Source of the DNA: Romboutsia lituseburensis | GTDB taxonomy: Bacteria > Bacillota > Clostridia > Peptostreptococcales > Peptostreptococcaceae | DNA length: 64,000 nt | Assembly: GCF_024723825.1 (NCBI RefSeq) | Contig: NZ_JANQBQ010000001.1 | Coordinates: forward strand, 3,472,001-3,536,000 | Direction of reading: 5' to 3' | In this document: in pieces, positions 41,992 to 50,734 of the stretch | Numbering within the stretch: the first letter of the stretch is position 1 | How the letters are laid out: every line of letters begins with the position of its first letter | Program-made: the position numbers and the translations under genes | Notes under the pieces: generated by a model | Databases searched by the model: none | What the model was told of the DNA's origin: nothing | Seen by the model: the letters and a program-made list of their open reading frames with translations, nothing else

Positions 41992-42100
41992 AGCAACGGA
42001 CAAAGTCGTTGGCGCCATGAAGCAAAGCGAAATTTTAAGCAACGGACAAAGTCGTTGGCGCCATGAAGCAAAGCGAAATTTTAAGCAATGAATAGTTATT
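41990..42100 (+). repeat. Tandem dispersed palindromic repeats (two full, one partial)
   Basis: Two 45-base units at 41990-42034 and 42035-42079 are identical: TTAAGCAACGGACAAAGTCG then TTGGCGCCATGAAGCAAAGC and GAAATT. The third, AAGCAATGAATAGTTATTGG, is broken. Exact identity suggests recent tandem duplication. Confidence 0.9.
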
Positions 42101-42203
42101 GGGGGACTTAAAGTGACCATTCATGCACTATTTATTGAAAATTAATTTCCTAAAACCTATATTAGTGTATATAGAATGATAAAATTCAAATGGAGGCGAT
42201 TTT

Positions 42204-42422
42204 GTGAAAGATTCTAAATCTATAAATTTAATAACATTTATTTTAACTTATATATTAGCTCGATTTATAGGTAAAGTAACAGGTTTTAATTATAATTTAT
42301 TCAGTGGTATAAATGTTAATTTATTGTATGACCTATTGATATGGGGTGCATTGTATTTTTCATTTGATTGGATTTTAAATAAATACTTTGCTAAAAAAAG
42401 TAATAGTTCTAACGAGGATTAG
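42204..42422 (+). CDS. Small two-helix membrane protein
   Basis: 72 residues starting at GTG 42204, with GGAGGCG upstream. Two hydrophobic segments (INLITFILTYILARFIG and LYDLLIWGALYFSFDWIL) are separated by FNYNLFSGINVN. The tail AKKSNSSNED is polar. It lies 46 bases ahead of another small membrane-protein gene and may be its operon partner. The family is unknown. Confidence 0.6.
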   Translation: MKDSKSINLITFILTYILARFIGKVTGFNYNLFSGINVNLLYDLLIWGALYFSFDWILNKYFAKKSNSSNED

Positions 42423-42467
42423 GCTTTTAAATATACTATATAAGTAGTATAGGAAGGATGAATTAAT

Positions 42468-42758
42468 ATGAGTATTAATATTAAAAGATGCTTATTTTCA
42501 ATAGCATTAATTTGTGCAAGTATGGTTAGTTTTATAACTAAATCTAAAGTAGGATTTCAACTTTCAATTGCTATAATTGGAGTTCCTCTCGCGTTTTTGT
42601 TTTTAGTTAGATTAGTTTTGCCTGAGATTAAATTATTAGATGAAAAGTCTAATGAGTATAGCGCATTATCAGAAATAGAGAAGTTTGGATCAGTAGTGAA
42701 CTTAGTGTTAATAGGCATTTGGGTAATTACTGAAGTTTATTGTTTAATGATAATTTAA
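42468..42758 (+). CDS. Small membrane protein
   Basis: 96 residues. There are three hydrophobic segments: CLFSIALICASMVSFI, VGFQLSIAIIGVPLAFLFLVRLVL, and SVVNLVLIGIWVITEVYCLMII. A polar loop (PEIKLLDEKSNEYSALSEIEKFG) lies before the last. GGAAGGA precedes the ATG. It probably forms an operon with the preceding small gene. I recognise no family. Confidence 0.6.
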   Translation: MSINIKRCLFSIALICASMVSFITKSKVGFQLSIAIIGVPLAFLFLVRLVLPEIKLLDEKSNEYSALSEIEKFGSVVNLVLIGIWVITEVYCLMII

Positions 42759-42867
42759 CATAGCAATTAATAAACTTCAAATTAAAGATTTATATTGCTA
42801 ATTAAGATAGAGCATAAAGACATTAAGAGAAAAATGTTAACAATGAATATATTAAGGAGTAGAATGT

Positions 42868-43173
42868 ATGCTAACAATTAGTAGGGAGAATGTATATAGA
42901 GACAATTTAAGAAGTTATAAAATTATTATAGATGGAAATTACTGTGATGAGATTAAGTGTGGAGAGATAAAAAATATAAATCTTGCTCCAGGGAATCATA
43001 CAATATATTTAAAAATAGATTGGTGTAGGAGTAATAAAATAGACTTTACTGTTTTAGAGAATGAGACGGTAGAATTTGAATGTGGTAATTCTATGGATAA
43101 GTGGAGAATTCTACTTGCAATTATTTATATAACATTTCTTAAAAATAAGTATTTATGGATAAGAAAAAAATAA
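42868..43173 (+). CDS. PEGA-like small protein with C-terminal hydrophobic helix
   Basis: 101 residues. The N-terminal 70 residues look like a beta-sandwich of the PEGA/DUF2846 kind: YKIIIDGNYCDEIKCGEIKNINLAPGNHTIYLKIDWCRSNKIDFTV, with G-x-H-T-I-Y-L as the central strand. A hydrophobic helix (RILLAIIYITFLKNKYLWI) follows. AAGGAG precedes the ATG. It may be membrane-tethered and surface-binding; function is unknown. Confidence 0.6.
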   Translation: MLTISRENVYRDNLRSYKIIIDGNYCDEIKCGEIKNINLAPGNHTIYLKIDWCRSNKIDFTVLENETVEFECGNSMDKWRILLAIIYITFLKNKYLWIRKK

Positions 43174-43315
43174 ACTAATAATATATCATAGATTAGTAGT
43201 CATAAATATCTAATATTTATTAAAATAGTGGAGTAAACTTCAATATGACAGAACTTATAGTTATTATATTTAATTAAATTAAATTATTTAGGAGGATAGA
43301 TAAATTCATGTGTAT

Positions 43316-44200
43316 TTATCTATCCTTTTTTCTATACTCAGATGGAGTACATCCTATATTTTTACTAAATATCTCAGTAAAATAACTAGAACTATTAAAA
43401 CCACATTTAAGTGCTATTTCAGTAATTGAATAACTCGGATTATTAAGTAACTCAATACTTTTCTCTAAACGATACTCTGTTAGATAAGAAATTGGAGACT
43501 TATTCAAAAGTGATTGAAAAATCTTACAGCAATTACTTCTACATATATTTCCGGCTAAAGCAATATCACTAAGCGTAATTTTATTTTGATAATTTTGTTG
43601 AATATATCCAGTCATATTGTGCATAGTCTCAAGATTTTTATCAATATTATCTTTTTTATATACTTGGTCATTTATTACATTATGATAGAGAACATGACAT
43701 ATAGAATACAAAGCACTCATAACTTGTAATTCAAATCCATCTTTTTCCTCATTACAAAGGTTATATATATCAACTAACATATCTATAAAATTTTTCTGCC
43801 AGATAACAGATGAATCAAATATAAAAAATGGATGAGACTTATCATTATATACTGGCATAAGATATGATTTTTTTATTAGATCTATGCCAGAAAGTAGGGA
43901 CGGTGGTAATAAGATACAAATAAAAGTACAGTCAGATCCATCCGCAGAATAACCATAGTGCATTTGTTTAGAATTTATAAACATAGCTTGATTTTCTTTT
44001 AATTCATAACTATTACCATTTACTGAAAAATTCATTTTACCCTTTTTTACTACTATAAACTCAAAATCTTCGTGCCAATGATTCACAGCCGACATATTTG
44101 GATAGCTTGAGAGTAAATTTTCTTTTGCTACTATAGTAAAATTACTGAAAGTATAAGTAATATTTTCTAAATTATTATCTAATAATTCCATTTCTATCAT
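43316..44200 (-). CDS. AraC-family regulator with N-terminal cupin domain
   Basis: 294 residues from ATG 44198-44200, with GAGGTG seven bases upstream. The N-terminal cupin (HWHEDFEFIVVKKGKMNFSVNGNSYELKENQAMFINSKQMHYGYS) should bind a sugar or other ligand. The C-terminal 100 residues hold two helix-turn-helix motifs (ITLSDIALAGNICRSNCCKIFQ, then SITEIALKCGFNSSSYFTEIFSKNIGCTPSEYRK). It is divergent from an MFS transporter gene, so it probably controls that transporter in response to its substrate. Confidence 0.92.
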   Translation of the reverse strand: MIEMELLDNNLENITYTFSNFTIVAKENLLSSYPNMSAVNHWHEDFEFIVVKKGKMNFSVNGNSYELKENQAMFINSKQMHYGYSADGSDCTFICILLPPSLLSGIDLIKKSYLMPVYNDKSHPFFIFDSSVIWQKNFIDMLVDIYNLCNEEKDGFELQVMSALYSICHVLYHNVINDQVYKKDNIDKNLETMHNMTGYIQQNYQNKITLSDIALAGNICRSNCCKIFQSLLNKSPISYLTEYRLEKSIELLNNPSYSITEIALKCGFNSSSYFTEIFSKNIGCTPSEYRKKDR

Positions 44201-44356
44201 TAAATCACCTCGATACATAATATACGATTGTTATAAAAAAACATTCAATTCTTATATTATACAGCATTACAATGGAATATTATTATAGAATGTTAAGAAA
44301 GTTAATGGAAAATTTTTAGACGTATTTAAATTAAAAGAGCAAAGGGGAGAGACGTA

Positions 44357-45535
44357 ATGTTGAAATTTTTATTAATTATTATTTATATAGCATTTATTAG
44401 TTTAGGACTACCAGATGCTATATTAGGTTCTGCTTGGCCTATGATTCATCAAGATTTAGATGTTTCTATATCATCAGCAGGAATAGCTACTATGATTATA
44501 GCTGGTGGAACTATAATTTCAAGCTTTTTTAGTTCTAAATTAATAAGTAAATTTGGAACAGGTAAAGTTACAGCTTTTAGTGTTTTATTAACAGCTGCTG
44601 GCTTATTAGGTATATATTTTTCGCCAAGTTTTGTATGGATTTGTTTACTAGGAATACCATTAGGATTAGGAGCAGGAGCAGTAGATTCTGCGCTTAACAA
44701 CTTTGTAGCAATTCATTATGAGGCAAAACATATGAACTGGCTTCATTGCTTTTGGGGAATTGGTGCAACATCAGGTCCATTTATCATGTCTTTATATTTA
44801 CTTAAAGAAAATGGATGGAGAATGGGATATGCAACTATAGGGATTGTTCAAGCTATATTAGCTGTAAGTTTATTTATTTCATTACCGCTTTGGAAAAAAG
44901 TCGAGGTTAAAGATAGTGAAGATGAAAATAATTGTAGTGAGGTAAAACTTTCGGTGTTATTAAAATTACCAGGAGCTAAACCTGCGCTAATATCATTTTT
45001 CTGTTATTGTTCAGTAGAGTTGACAGCTGGACTATGGATTAGTTCTTATTTAGTTGTAAAAAATGGGTTATCAGCAGAATTAGCAGCCAAATGGGTATCT
45101 TTATATTATTTAGGTATTACAGTGGGCAGATTTTTAGCTGGATTTTTAGCTATGAAACTAAATAACAAACAAATGATTAGAATAGGGCAAATCATAGCTA
45201 TCATTGGAGTAATATTATTAGCTATTCCTTTACCAAATAACATGCAGTTAATAGGGATAATATTAATAGGGCTAGGTTGCGCACCAATATATCCTGCAAT
45301 GCTTCATGAAACTCCAAATAGATTTGGAAAAGAATTATCTCAAGGTATCATGGGAATTCAAATGGCTACAGCTTACGTAGGTAGTACTTTCGTGCCACCA
45401 TTATTTGGTATATTATCTAAGTTTAGCGGGTTTGGTATCTTGCCTATTTTTTTATTAATGCTATTAATATTAATGGTAGTTACATCTGAACGAGTAAGTA
45501 AAGTATGTAATAAAAATATAAAAATAGAGTGTTAA
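44357..45535 (+). CDS. Major facilitator superfamily transporter
   Basis: 392 residues with about 12 membrane helices. Its opening IYIAFISLGLPDAILGSAWPMIHQDL, KLISKFGTGKVTAFSVLLTAAGL (motif-A-like) and the mid-helix segment LHCFWGIGATSGPFIMSL fit the FucP/FHS-like branch of MFS. It probably transports a sugar or related solute. GGGGAGAG precedes the ATG. The AraC gene is divergent across about 155 bases. The substrate is not determinable. Confidence 0.9.
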   Translation: MLKFLLIIIYIAFISLGLPDAILGSAWPMIHQDLDVSISSAGIATMIIAGGTIISSFFSSKLISKFGTGKVTAFSVLLTAAGLLGIYFSPSFVWICLLGIPLGLGAGAVDSALNNFVAIHYEAKHMNWLHCFWGIGATSGPFIMSLYLLKENGWRMGYATIGIVQAILAVSLFISLPLWKKVEVKDSEDENNCSEVKLSVLLKLPGAKPALISFFCYCSVELTAGLWISSYLVVKNGLSAELAAKWVSLYYLGITVGRFLAGFLAMKLNNKQMIRIGQIIAIIGVILLAIPLPNNMQLIGIILIGLGCAPIYPAMLHETPNRFGKELSQGIMGIQMATAYVGSTFVPPLFGILSKFSGFGILPIFLLMLLILMVVTSERVSKVCNKNIKIEC

Positions 45536-45676
45536 TTTAAATTTGTATTTATCTATTCGGGGCTTAAAAATAACTATTCAAGTCAAATATATTGAAAAAT
45601 ATATCTAGAATATATACCATAAAGATGAAATACATTAGAGTAGATAATGCATTGATTATTTAACTTAATAATTTAT

Positions 45677-45685
45677 GGGGGGGGG
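45677..45685 (+). promoter_or_regulatory. G9 homopolymer forming the ribosome binding site of the CPBP gene
   Basis: Nine consecutive G residues, followed by AGTTTT and the ATG at 45692, act as or replace the Shine-Dalgarno sequence. Such a tract is exceptional in this AT-rich DNA and could vary in length by strand slippage. Confidence 0.55.
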
Positions 45686-45691
45686 AGTTTT

Positions 45692-46690
45692 ATGTCTACA
45701 GATATTAAGGATATAAAACGAGAGATAAAATATTTCTTGTTAGTAAATTTCGGACTTATTGCTTTTATATCGATTTTTTTATTTATATCAACATTAAAGC
45801 CAGATAGTAGTAAGTTTATAAGTAATTTTGCTGGATTATTTATGTATATTCCTGCATTTTCAGTAATTGTTGTTTTGAAAAAAGTTTCTAATTACGAGTT
45901 TAATCAAAAGGTAGAGAAGTTCTTTAAGTTTTTTGCTATAGCTACTATAGTAAGGTTAGTTGTAGCAATATTAGATGTACTTGTATTTAAAAATATTATT
46001 ACTTCATCAGTGGTAGATGCCTGTGTATCTTTATACCTTTTAGGAGTTGTTTTATTTAATGGATCTGAATTTGAGTCAATTAATTTATCATTAAATAAAA
46101 ATCTAAAAAAAGTTTTAATTGTAGTAGCGATATTTTTAGCAATACTTATTGCTAAAATAGTTATTACTGCTATATCAGACGAATCAATTACAATAAATAT
46201 AAAAGGTGTTATTTTAACAGTAATAATGGGACTTATTATGAATTTCCTTTTAGGATTTAATTTATTTTTTGGAGAAGAATTTGGATGGAGATATTTCCTT
46301 CAGCCAAGACTTCAAAAGCTTTATGGCAAAAAATCTGGAGTATTAATTTTAGGATTTATATGGGGGATTTGGCACTTACCACTTTGTTTTACTTTGTATA
46401 GTCCTAAAACACCTATTTTTTGCGTGATCCTTCATGTAACATATTGCATGTTATTAGGAGTATTTTTAGGATATGCATATATGAAAACTGAGAATATTTG
46501 GTGTCCAATATTAATACATTTAGCAAATAATAGTATTATTGTAATACTTGCAGGTGGATATGAATCTGTACTTACACCAGTAGATCTTTTAATGAACATT
46601 GTGCTTAATGGTATATTCTTTTTACCATTTTTATTTGCAAAAGAATACAAGTCTAAGACTATTGAAGAACAATCAAATTTAGATTTGTAG
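45692..46690 (+). CDS. CPBP-family intramembrane protease
   Basis: 332 residues with seven or eight membrane helices. All CPBP/Abi motifs are present: GEEFGWRYFLQPRLQ (EExxxR), FIWGIWHLPL (FxxxH) and HLANNSI (HxxxN). CPBP proteases include Rce1 and many bacteriocin-immunity or processing proteins. It lies about 320 bases upstream of the first lasso-type-leader precursor, so a role in immunity or processing is possible but not shown. Its ribosome site is a run of nine G residues. A strong terminator separates it from the precursor. Confidence 0.9.
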   Translation: MSTDIKDIKREIKYFLLVNFGLIAFISIFLFISTLKPDSSKFISNFAGLFMYIPAFSVIVVLKKVSNYEFNQKVEKFFKFFAIATIVRLVVAILDVLVFKNIITSSVVDACVSLYLLGVVLFNGSEFESINLSLNKNLKKVLIVVAIFLAILIAKIVITAISDESITINIKGVILTVIMGLIMNFLLGFNLFFGEEFGWRYFLQPRLQKLYGKKSGVLILGFIWGIWHLPLCFTLYSPKTPIFCVILHVTYCMLLGVFLGYAYMKTENIWCPILIHLANNSIIVILAGGYESVLTPVDLLMNIVLNGIFFLPFLFAKEYKSKTIEEQSNLDL

Positions 46691-47011
46691 TATAGATATA
46701 AATATATAAGTTTATAAAATTATAGGTGAAGTCAGTAAATCTATTGTTAGAGTATAATTAGCTTTATTTAAATGTGAAGTTTGATGAGTTAAAGTTGTAT
46801 AAATAAAAGGAGTGATACATATTAATGTATCACTCCTTTTATTTAGTTTATGAAAAATTATAGATTATTATTGTGAATAACACTAATTATTTCAAATTAA
46901 AACGTTAAGTAGTATAAAAATTATTCTAAAGAGTAATATTATTAAGATAATTTTGAAAATATAATATATATGATCTTTACTGAGTTATTAAAATTTAAAA
47001 GGGGTGAAATT
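46691..47011 (+). other. 321-base spacer with a strong terminator and the precursor promoter region
   Basis: It has no gene. The CPBP-gene terminator at 46804-46840 divides it. The distal part (46841-47000) presumably drives the precursor; TATAAAAATTATTC and TATAATATATATG stretches are candidate -10 regions. Confidence 0.4.
46804..46840 (+). terminator. Terminator after the CPBP gene
   Basis: AAAAGGAGTGATACAT and ATGTATCACTCCTTTT form a perfect 16-bp stem with loop ATTA. Confidence 0.92.
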
Positions 47012-47188
47012 ATGAAAATATGGGAGCAACCTAAAATTATTAGTTTAGGGATAAAAGAAACTTATGGAAAAGGTAATGGAAATGGAAATGGTGAGCACAC
47101 AGATCCTAATAATAAACCATCTCAGCATCCTGATTGGACATGGTGTAATAAGCATAATCAATGGCATCCGCAAAATCATATAAGTTAA
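47012..47188 (+). CDS. RiPP precursor peptide 1 (lasso-type leader)
   Basis: 58 residues from ATG 47012, after AAAGGGGTG. The leader WEQPKIISLGIKET (residues 4-17) fits the lasso-leader pattern (Y/W)xxPx(I/L)xxLxxxxT recognised by PqqD-type elements. It aligns residue for residue with precursor 2. The rest is a Gly/Asn repeat (GKGNGNGNGE), then a polar stretch and an aromatic/His end with WTWCNKHNQWH, finishing in Ile-Ser. The acid residue falls at position 10 after a canonical T-2 cleavage, not 7-9, so an ordinary lasso ring is doubtful. The C-terminal Ser is a candidate kinase target. Confidence 0.75.
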   Translation: MKIWEQPKIISLGIKETYGKGNGNGNGEHTDPNNKPSQHPDWTWCNKHNQWHPQNHIS

Positions 47189-47198
47189 CAATATAAAC

Positions 47199-47238
47199 AA
47201 AAAAGATTAAGTAAAAAATTTACTTAATCTTTTTTTTA
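47199..47238. terminator. Bidirectional terminator between precursor 1 and the SH3 protein
   Basis: AAAAAAGATTAAGTAAA and TTTACTTAATCTTTTTT form a long stem; poly-A and poly-T sides serve both strands. Confidence 0.9.
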
Positions 47239-47264
47239 TTTATATTCAAATTTATCAATAACAG

Positions 47265-48236
47265 TTAAATTAAATAAGAGCCAGCAACATATCCGTAACT
47301 ATTATTAAACTTAATTCTAACCCAACCAGAATTTAAGTTATATAAAACCTCTACTTTTTCACCTTTTCTTAACTTTCCTATAATCTTTTCAGAACTAGAT
47401 GGACCACTTCTAACATTTAGTACATCTGTATTACATTTCATAAATGATGAGTTTGAAGGAGTATTAGTTTCAGACTTAGAAAGGTACTGTGTACTTACAT
47501 ACGCATATCCTCCATTGAAGCTGATCTTAGACCATCCATTACTTAAATTGGCTACAACGTTTACCTTATCTTTATACTTTAAACTACCTACAATAGAATC
47601 GCTTGGAGTAGGACCTTTTCTTATATTTAAAGAAGTTACATTACATTGCATTGTAGCATTAACATTATTACTTCCACTACTATTATTGTTGTTGTTATTT
47701 CCGCTGTTGTTATTACCGTTACTATTTTCTTTTATATCCTTTAAGTAGTGAGAGCTAACATATCCATATCCACTGCCATACTTTATTCTACTCCATCCAT
47801 TAGATGTAGTGTATGCTACATAAACTCTATCCGTTTTATAAACTTTTCCAATTATTGAATCAGAAGTAGAAGGACCTTTTCTTACATTCAAACTAGCAGT
47901 AGTACATTCCATAAGTTTTAAAGAACTATTAGTATCGTTATCGTTTTGAGGTGGCTTATTAGTAGCAGTTATATTTTTTAGATAATTAGAAGATACATAT
48001 CCAACTGTGTTATTATGTTTTACTAATGTCCAGATTCCAGATTTTTCAACTACATTTACAGTTGTACCTTTTTTTAATGTTGATATTATTGGATAACTTG
48101 TACTAGGACCCGTTCTAAAATTAAGATTCTGTAAAGTCTCTGCTTGAGCCGGTTGAGCACTTATAGTAGCGATACTAGTCAAAGTAAGTGCAAGTGCCCC
48201 TAAAGACCCCATTGATAATTTTTTTTTCATCTTCAT
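47265..48236 (-). CDS. Secreted protein with four bacterial SH3 domains
   Basis: 323 residues. The signal peptide (about 1-32, GALALTLTSIATISAQPAQA) is followed by four SH3b repeats, each with (L)NxRxGPSxSxxIIGxL, a KxDxVxV strand and WxxIxxxxGYGYVxSxYL. Linkers are Ser/Asn/Gly-rich. Bacterial SH3 domains bind peptidoglycan cross-bridges. No catalytic domain is present, so it may be a wall-bound decoy, adaptor or protective protein. GGGGGATT precedes the ATG. It lies between precursor 1 and the ABC exporter gene on the same strand as the exporter. Confidence 0.9.
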   Translation of the reverse strand: MKMKKKLSMGSLGALALTLTSIATISAQPAQAETLQNLNFRTGPSTSYPIISTLKKGTTVNVVEKSGIWTLVKHNNTVGYVSSNYLKNITATNKPPQNDNDTNSSLKLMECTTASLNVRKGPSTSDSIIGKVYKTDRVYVAYTTSNGWSRIKYGSGYGYVSSHYLKDIKENSNGNNNSGNNNNNNSSGSNNVNATMQCNVTSLNIRKGPTPSDSIVGSLKYKDKVNVVANLSNGWSKISFNGGYAYVSTQYLSKSETNTPSNSSFMKCNTDVLNVRSGPSSSEKIIGKLRKGEKVEVLYNLNSGWVRIKFNNSYGYVAGSYLI

Positions 48237-48465
48237 TATAAATCCCCCACATTAAATTTTAGTCATATACATTTATTTAGTTACTATAAATTTCATTGTA
48301 GTAATTGTTATTATCTTGATTTTTATTTAATGAATTTTACACATATATATAAGAAATAAAATCCATTTGATGGAAATAAATAGTTATATGATAGATTTTA
48401 AGTTTTTTTGACGAATTATAAAATTACTCTCGGGAGTAGTATTACTGGGCACTTGTGATAAGTAG

Positions 48466-50163
48466 TTATGCTAGACTAATTTCTAATTGAGGGCTATCAT
48501 TACAATCTTCTTCTATTAGATATCCGTTATCTAATTTTAATATCCTATCACATATAGATAAAGCCTTAGGTCTATGCGTAATGATAATACAAGTAGGTTT
48601 GTGCTCTAAACTTTTAATTGATTCTAATACACTAACTTCTGTTTTTTCATCTAAAGCAGATGTTGATTCATCTAATATAAGTATAGGCTTAGTTCTTAAA
48701 AATGCTCTAGCAATAGCAATTCTTTGAGCTTGACCTTCTGATAATCCAAGCCCTTTTTCTCCGATTTTAGTATCAAATCCATCATCTAACTTATTTATAA
48801 AATCAAGTGAACAAGATAATTCACATGCTTTTACAATATCCTCATAAGATGCATCTTTATTTCCATATAATAAGTTCTCCGTTATTGTTCCAGAGAATAA
48901 CGTATTTCCTTGAGGTATATAAGATATTAAATTACGATGATCCTTTGATAATAATTCTTTGAAGTTATTGTTTTTTAAATAGATATCACCATTTTCAGGA
49001 TGTATTAATGATAACAATAGTCTAATTAAAGTAGTTTTTCCTTGTCCAGAAGGTCCGACTATAGCTATTGTTTCACCAGGATTTATAGTACATGAAATAT
49101 TTTTTAATATATTAACATCTTCTTTATATCCAAATGATACATTATCAAGTTCTATAACTGGGTTATTGCTTATTAATACATTTGTAGCATCAGTTCCTTT
49201 TTCTAAAGTCATTGACTCAATTTCCATAAGCCTTTCAGTTGCAGCTAATGAGGAAATTATAGGAGAATAGCATCCCATTAAGCTAGATAAAGGATATTCT
49301 ATTTTATTAAATAATTGAAGTAGGGCAGTCATAGTACCAAATGTTATAGCTCCTTTAACTAAGCTTAAAGCGCCCCAACAAAATACTACAAAGTAAGCAG
49401 CAGAAGAGCCTATAGAGAAAAGCATTCCTGTTAAAGAAGTAAATAAGCTTTGTTTTAGTGATAAATTTAGTTTTTGATTTTGTATTCTATCTAAATTATT
49501 AATTGTTTTTTTCTCATTACAAAATGTTTTTACAATCATAAGGTTTTGAAGTGATTCTTGAACAAATGAAGTATATTCAATATTTTTATCTTGTATATCT
49601 TTATAGAACTTTTTTAACCTTCTTGAACATAGCTTATTTATTAAACCTATAACAGGCAAAATTACAATTGTAAATATTGCTAGAGTAGGTTCTATTTTTA
49701 ATAAAGTGAAAAAAGAAATACTAAGCATAATTATAGATGTAATTATAGATGGAATAGTACCACATATAAAGTTATTAATAGTAGAAGTATCACTAGTAAT
49801 TCTAGTCATTAATCCAGCACTATGAAATTTTGAAAGCTCCATCCATTCACTATAAGTAAGGTGACTAAAGTATTCTTTTTGAAGTCCATTTAGTATTTTA
49901 TTAGATGAATAAGTAGATAAAAATGATCTAAGTGTACCTAATAATATAGATGAAAGCATAATAGTACCCATTACAATAAGCCACTTAGTCACACCGTCTA
50001 GATTTTTATTTATAGCAGAATCTATTAATGATTTTGAAATCATAGCATTATATACACTTATAGCAGATAATATAGATCCTATAATAGTTGCCGCTGTAAG
50101 TGTTATAATACCAGGCTTACTTTTTTTATAAATCCATTTCAGTTTATTTATTGTTTCTTTCAT
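48466..50163 (-). CDS. ABC exporter (half-transporter), likely RiPP exporter
   Basis: 565 residues from ATG 50161-50163, with GGGGGA upstream; an upstream in-frame ATG lacks a ribosome site. Six membrane helices (about 1-310) and a nucleotide-binding domain: Walker A GPSGQGKTT, signature LSEGQAQRIAIARAF, Walker B PILILDESTSALDE and the H-loop ITHRPK. There is no C39 peptidase domain, so the cargo must be matured elsewhere, fitting the B2 peptidase at 34 kb. Its position between the two precursors and the kinase suggests lasso-type (McjD-like) peptide export and self-protection. The substrate is inferred. Confidence 0.88.
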   Translation of the reverse strand: MKETINKLKWIYKKSKPGIITLTAATIIGSILSAISVYNAMISKSLIDSAINKNLDGVTKWLIVMGTIMLSSILLGTLRSFLSTYSSNKILNGLQKEYFSHLTYSEWMELSKFHSAGLMTRITSDTSTINNFICGTIPSIITSIIMLSISFFTLLKIEPTLAIFTIVILPVIGLINKLCSRRLKKFYKDIQDKNIEYTSFVQESLQNLMIVKTFCNEKKTINNLDRIQNQKLNLSLKQSLFTSLTGMLFSIGSSAAYFVVFCWGALSLVKGAITFGTMTALLQLFNKIEYPLSSLMGCYSPIISSLAATERLMEIESMTLEKGTDATNVLISNNPVIELDNVSFGYKEDVNILKNISCTINPGETIAIVGPSGQGKTTLIRLLLSLIHPENGDIYLKNNNFKELLSKDHRNLISYIPQGNTLFSGTITENLLYGNKDASYEDIVKACELSCSLDFINKLDDGFDTKIGEKGLGLSEGQAQRIAIARAFLRTKPILILDESTSALDEKTEVSVLESIKSLEHKPTCIIITHRPKALSICDRILKLDNGYLIEEDCNDSPQLEISLA

Positions 50164-50414
50164 TTTAAAATATCCCCCAATTAATATTAAAAGCTTAATT
50201 AACAAATAGATTATAAGTGTTTGTAAATTACAAATCTATAAAATGAATTAAGAATAACTACTTTGGGTCTAAAGATAGTTCTTAAGTATTAATTGAGTAT
50301 AATGCTGTAATTAACACTTAAGTATAGTAACAATATAACTGATAAGTATTATATATAATTGCAAAAATAAGGAATATAATAATAAGAAAACATATTAATT
50401 AGGGGGAGAAAAAA

Positions 50415-50621
50415 GTGAATAGAAAAAAATGGATAAAACCAAATATTTTAGTATTAAAATTACAAGATACAAAAAATCAGAAAAATACACGTTCAAGTTG
50501 GATATGTAGTTGCGATGAAAATAATAAATTTGGATCAATAGGGGATGTAATTTCACACCTAAATGATTTTTGGGCTAACAAGCCAAATGGAACAGAACAT
50601 TGGACTAAACAAATATCGTAA
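50415..50621 (+). CDS. RiPP precursor peptide 2 (lasso-type leader)
   Basis: 68 residues from GTG 50415, after AGGGGGAG. WIKPNILVLKLQDT (residues 6-19) is the same leader motif as in precursor 1. The core region contains SSWICSCDENNKFGS and a DVISHLNDFWANKPNG stretch, finishing in Ile-Ser like precursor 1. Both also share a W-x-NK-x-N motif near the end. No Asp or Glu lies 7-9 residues after a T-2 cleavage, so an ordinary lasso ring is again not obvious. It lies 113 bases upstream of the kinase gene. Confidence 0.75.
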   Translation: MNRKKWIKPNILVLKLQDTKNQKNTRSSWICSCDENNKFGSIGDVISHLNDFWANKPNGTEHWTKQIS

Positions 50622-50734
50622 AATAGTGGAAATTATGATTACTTAATATAAAAATTATACCTAAGTATAATTAAAACTTGATTATATAAATGATATCATT
50701 AAAAATATTAATTTATATAGTCAGGAGAAAAATT

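Noticed and set aside
41154-42100. Possible CRISPR array from the regularly spaced repeats
   Set aside because: The units follow each other directly without unique spacers, and the family is dispersed over the window. No cas genes are present.
47030-47188. Ordinary lasso ring in precursor 1
   Set aside because: The Glu is at position 10 after a T-2 cleavage, and a ring of 8 would need cleavage two residues later than the rule allows. No cyclase gene is seen. A lasso product is not excluded but not supported.
48440-48470. GGGCACTTGTGATAAGTAGT resembling a third c-di-GMP-II aptamer
   Set aside because: It lacks the AGTGCAACCG half and the closing helix, and it overlaps the stop codon of the ABC exporter gene on the other strand.
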